64,000 bases of DNA, taken from NCBI RefSeq assembly GCF_019391655.1, contig NZ_JAHXPQ010000002.1:372001-436000 (forward strand), written 5' to 3'. Positions 62,931 through 64,000 of this stretch are shown piece after piece (position 1 is the first letter of the stretch; each line of letters begins with the position of its first letter). The notes beneath the pieces are model-generated. The model had not been told where the DNA came from and made no database searches. It saw nothing but the letters and a program-made list of their open reading frames with translations. A program made the position numbers and the translations under genes. Source of the DNA: Mucilaginibacter rivuli (lineage in GTDB: Bacteria; Bacteroidota; Bacteroidia; Sphingobacteriales; Sphingobacteriaceae).

Positions 62931-62999
62931 CCTAATTCGTGTTTAATAAAGTTAAAGTTATAACATTAACAGTATCCAAATACTGTAAAACTTCCACGC

Positions 63000-64000
63000 A
63001 TGATACGCATGGTTCAAAGTAGTTCATCAGCACATGCCAAAGCATACTTCTCTGATGCACTCCAAAAAACAGACTATTATTTAAACGACCAAGAACTGCA
63101 AGGGCAGTTTTTTGGTCGTTTGGCCGAACGCATGGGTATAAAAAAAGAGGCAACAAAGGATGTCTTTTTTGCTTTGTGTGAAAATATAAACCCCGCCAGC
63201 GGTGAGCAGTTAACACTACGTAATAGGGATGATAGAACGGTTGGATATGATATTAATTTTCATTGCCCGAAATCGGTATCAGTCATAAATGCGCTATCCG
63301 GCGATAATCATATTATAGCGGCATTTCAAGCAAGCGTTTATGAAACCATGAAAGATATCGAAGCCGATAGCATGACCCGTGTACGCAAAAATGGGGCCTA
63401 TGAAGATCGTAAAACAGGCGAGCTGGCCTGGGCAGAGTTTACCCATCAAACGGCTCGGCCTGTGGACGGCTCTGTGCCCGACCCTCACTTACACAGCCAT
63501 TGCTTTGTATTCAATGCTACATGGGATGCGCAAGAAAAAGAAATTAAGGCCGGGCAGTTCAGGGATATCAAAAGAGATATGCCTTATTACCAGGCTCGAT
63601 TTCATAAAATACTCTCCGATAAATTAATTGACCTTGGTTATCAAATTAAGCGCACCAACAAATCGTTTGAGATTGAGGGTGTACCTAAAGGCGTGGTTGG
63701 ATTATTTAGCAAGCGTACCAACGAGATCGGTCAATTTGCTAAAGAGCACGGCATTACTGATGCCAAAGCAATGAGCGAATTGGGCGCGCGCACCCGTTCA
63801 AAGAAGCAAAAAGGGCTAACGATGGCCGAATTGAAAACCGAATGGGTAAAACAAATAAACGAAGAGGTTATTTATGAGCCACAAGAAGCGGATAAGGCAA
63901 TTCGCTTCGCTCCGAAAAAAGAGGCTATTAAAGCCAAAGCTGTTGATTGCATCGACTATGCCGTTAACCATGCTTTTGAGCGGGCTTCTGTAATGCCCGA
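63000..64000 (+). CDS. MobF-family conjugative relaxase (TrwC/TraI-like), C-terminus outside window
   Basis: ATG at 63000 and an open frame to the window edge (333 residues seen). N-terminal tyrosines Y16, Y26 and Y27 ('KAYFSDALQKTDYYLNDQE') match the catalytic region of MobF enzymes, and the HUH metal site is H163-L-H165-S-H167 in 'PDPHLHSHCFVFN'. 'GYDINFHCPKSVSVINAL' is the palm strand. The relaxase nicks oriT and stays linked to the transferred strand. A C-terminal helicase domain is expected outside. MobF relaxases are unusual in Bacteroidota, where MobP and MobB/MobV types predominate. Confidence 0.92.
   Translation, partial: MIRMVQSSSSAHAKAYFSDALQKTDYYLNDQELQGQFFGRLAERMGIKKEATKDVFFALCENINPASGEQLTLRNRDDRTVGYDINFHCPKSVSVINALSGDNHIIAAFQASVYETMKDIEADSMTRVRKNGAYEDRKTGELAWAEFTHQTARPVDGSVPDPHLHSHCFVFNATWDAQEKEIKAGQFRDIKRDMPYYQARFHKILSDKLIDLGYQIKRTNKSFEIEGVPKGVVGLFSKRTNEIGQFAKEHGITDAKAMSELGARTRSKKQKGLTMAELKTEWVKQINEEVIYEPQEADKAIRFAPKKEAIKAKAVDCIDYAVNHAFERASVMP

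Larger units (their letters stand above)
50754..64000. mobile_element. Integrative (conjugative or mobilizable) element, left part; right end outside the window
   Basis: From the tRNA 3' end to the window edge the genes are of the transfer, modification and unknown-cargo kind: N6-adenine methyltransferase, kinase/REC operon, excisionase-like HTH protein, TraG/VirD4-type ATPase, MobF relaxase. Base composition looks more AT-rich than the chromosome upstream. Integration at a tRNA 3' end is the normal habit of tyrosine-recombinase elements. No integrase, second att copy or type IV channel genes are visible, so ICE versus mobilizable element is open and the exact left boundary (tRNA 3' end or a little beyond) is inferred. 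Confidence 0.75.

Overview
The window looks like a Bacteroidota chromosome, most likely family Sphingobacteriaceae (Mucilaginibacter- or Pedobacter-like). The reasons are the SusD tail, lipoproteins with a C-K/C-S box, a large PKD protein with a type IX secretion (type B) C-terminal sorting domain, DUF5686, transcripts without Shine-Dalgarno signals, and AT-rich spacers. The genus is inference; no rRNA or other marker is present.

Region 1 (1-16771) is a polysaccharide utilization locus. It starts with the C-terminus of a SusD-like protein and a FAS1-domain lipoprotein. A co-directional eight-gene enzyme operon follows: GH2, GH2, two SGNH/CE12-type acetylesterases, a six-hairpin glycosidase, GH105, GH31 and GH43. 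GH105 with two CE12-type enzymes points to acetylated rhamnogalacturonan-like pectin. Three successive gaps at the 3' end carry REP-like palindromes.

Region 2 (16772-23492) is housekeeping: LutC/LUD protein with enoyl-CoA hydratase, a BLUF protein with an odd active site, an MHS-type transporter and DUF72. On the minus strand lie DUF1345, YwbE and argH.

Region 3 (23894-32743) is a pentose-phosphate operon: ROK sugar kinase, transketolase, RpiB, transaldolase, a HAD phosphatase, Gnd, Zwf and Pgl. It covers the route from glucose to sedoheptulose/fructose phosphates except for ribulose-phosphate epimerase.

Region 4 (32865-50571) is mixed: lipoprotein, YbjQ, a cluster of very small proteins, ThuA-like protein, DUF5686 protein, a 25-residue membrane peptide overlapping an AI-2E family transporter, YtxH, the 1800-residue PKD adhesin, a (GTCAAGA)13 array, GT8, DUF1059, Crp/Fnr regulator, HAD hydrolase and a YncE-like propeller.

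Region 5 (from a tRNA(CAT) at 50680 to the window end) is one end of an integrated, probably conjugative or mobilizable element. It carries an orphan N6-adenine methyltransferase; a tightly coupled three-gene operon (dual-GHKL histidine kinase, REC protein without a recognisable DNA-binding output, unknown 234-residue protein); an excisionase-like HTH protein; several unknown cargo genes; a TraG/VirD4-type ATPase; a four-helix membrane protein; a 15-bp inverted repeat that is a good oriT candidate; and a MobF relaxase that runs off the edge. The dual-ATPase kinase/REC/unknown operon next to a methyltransferase is the best candidate here for an undescribed sensing or defence system. No integrase, type IV secretion channel or opposite att end is visible.
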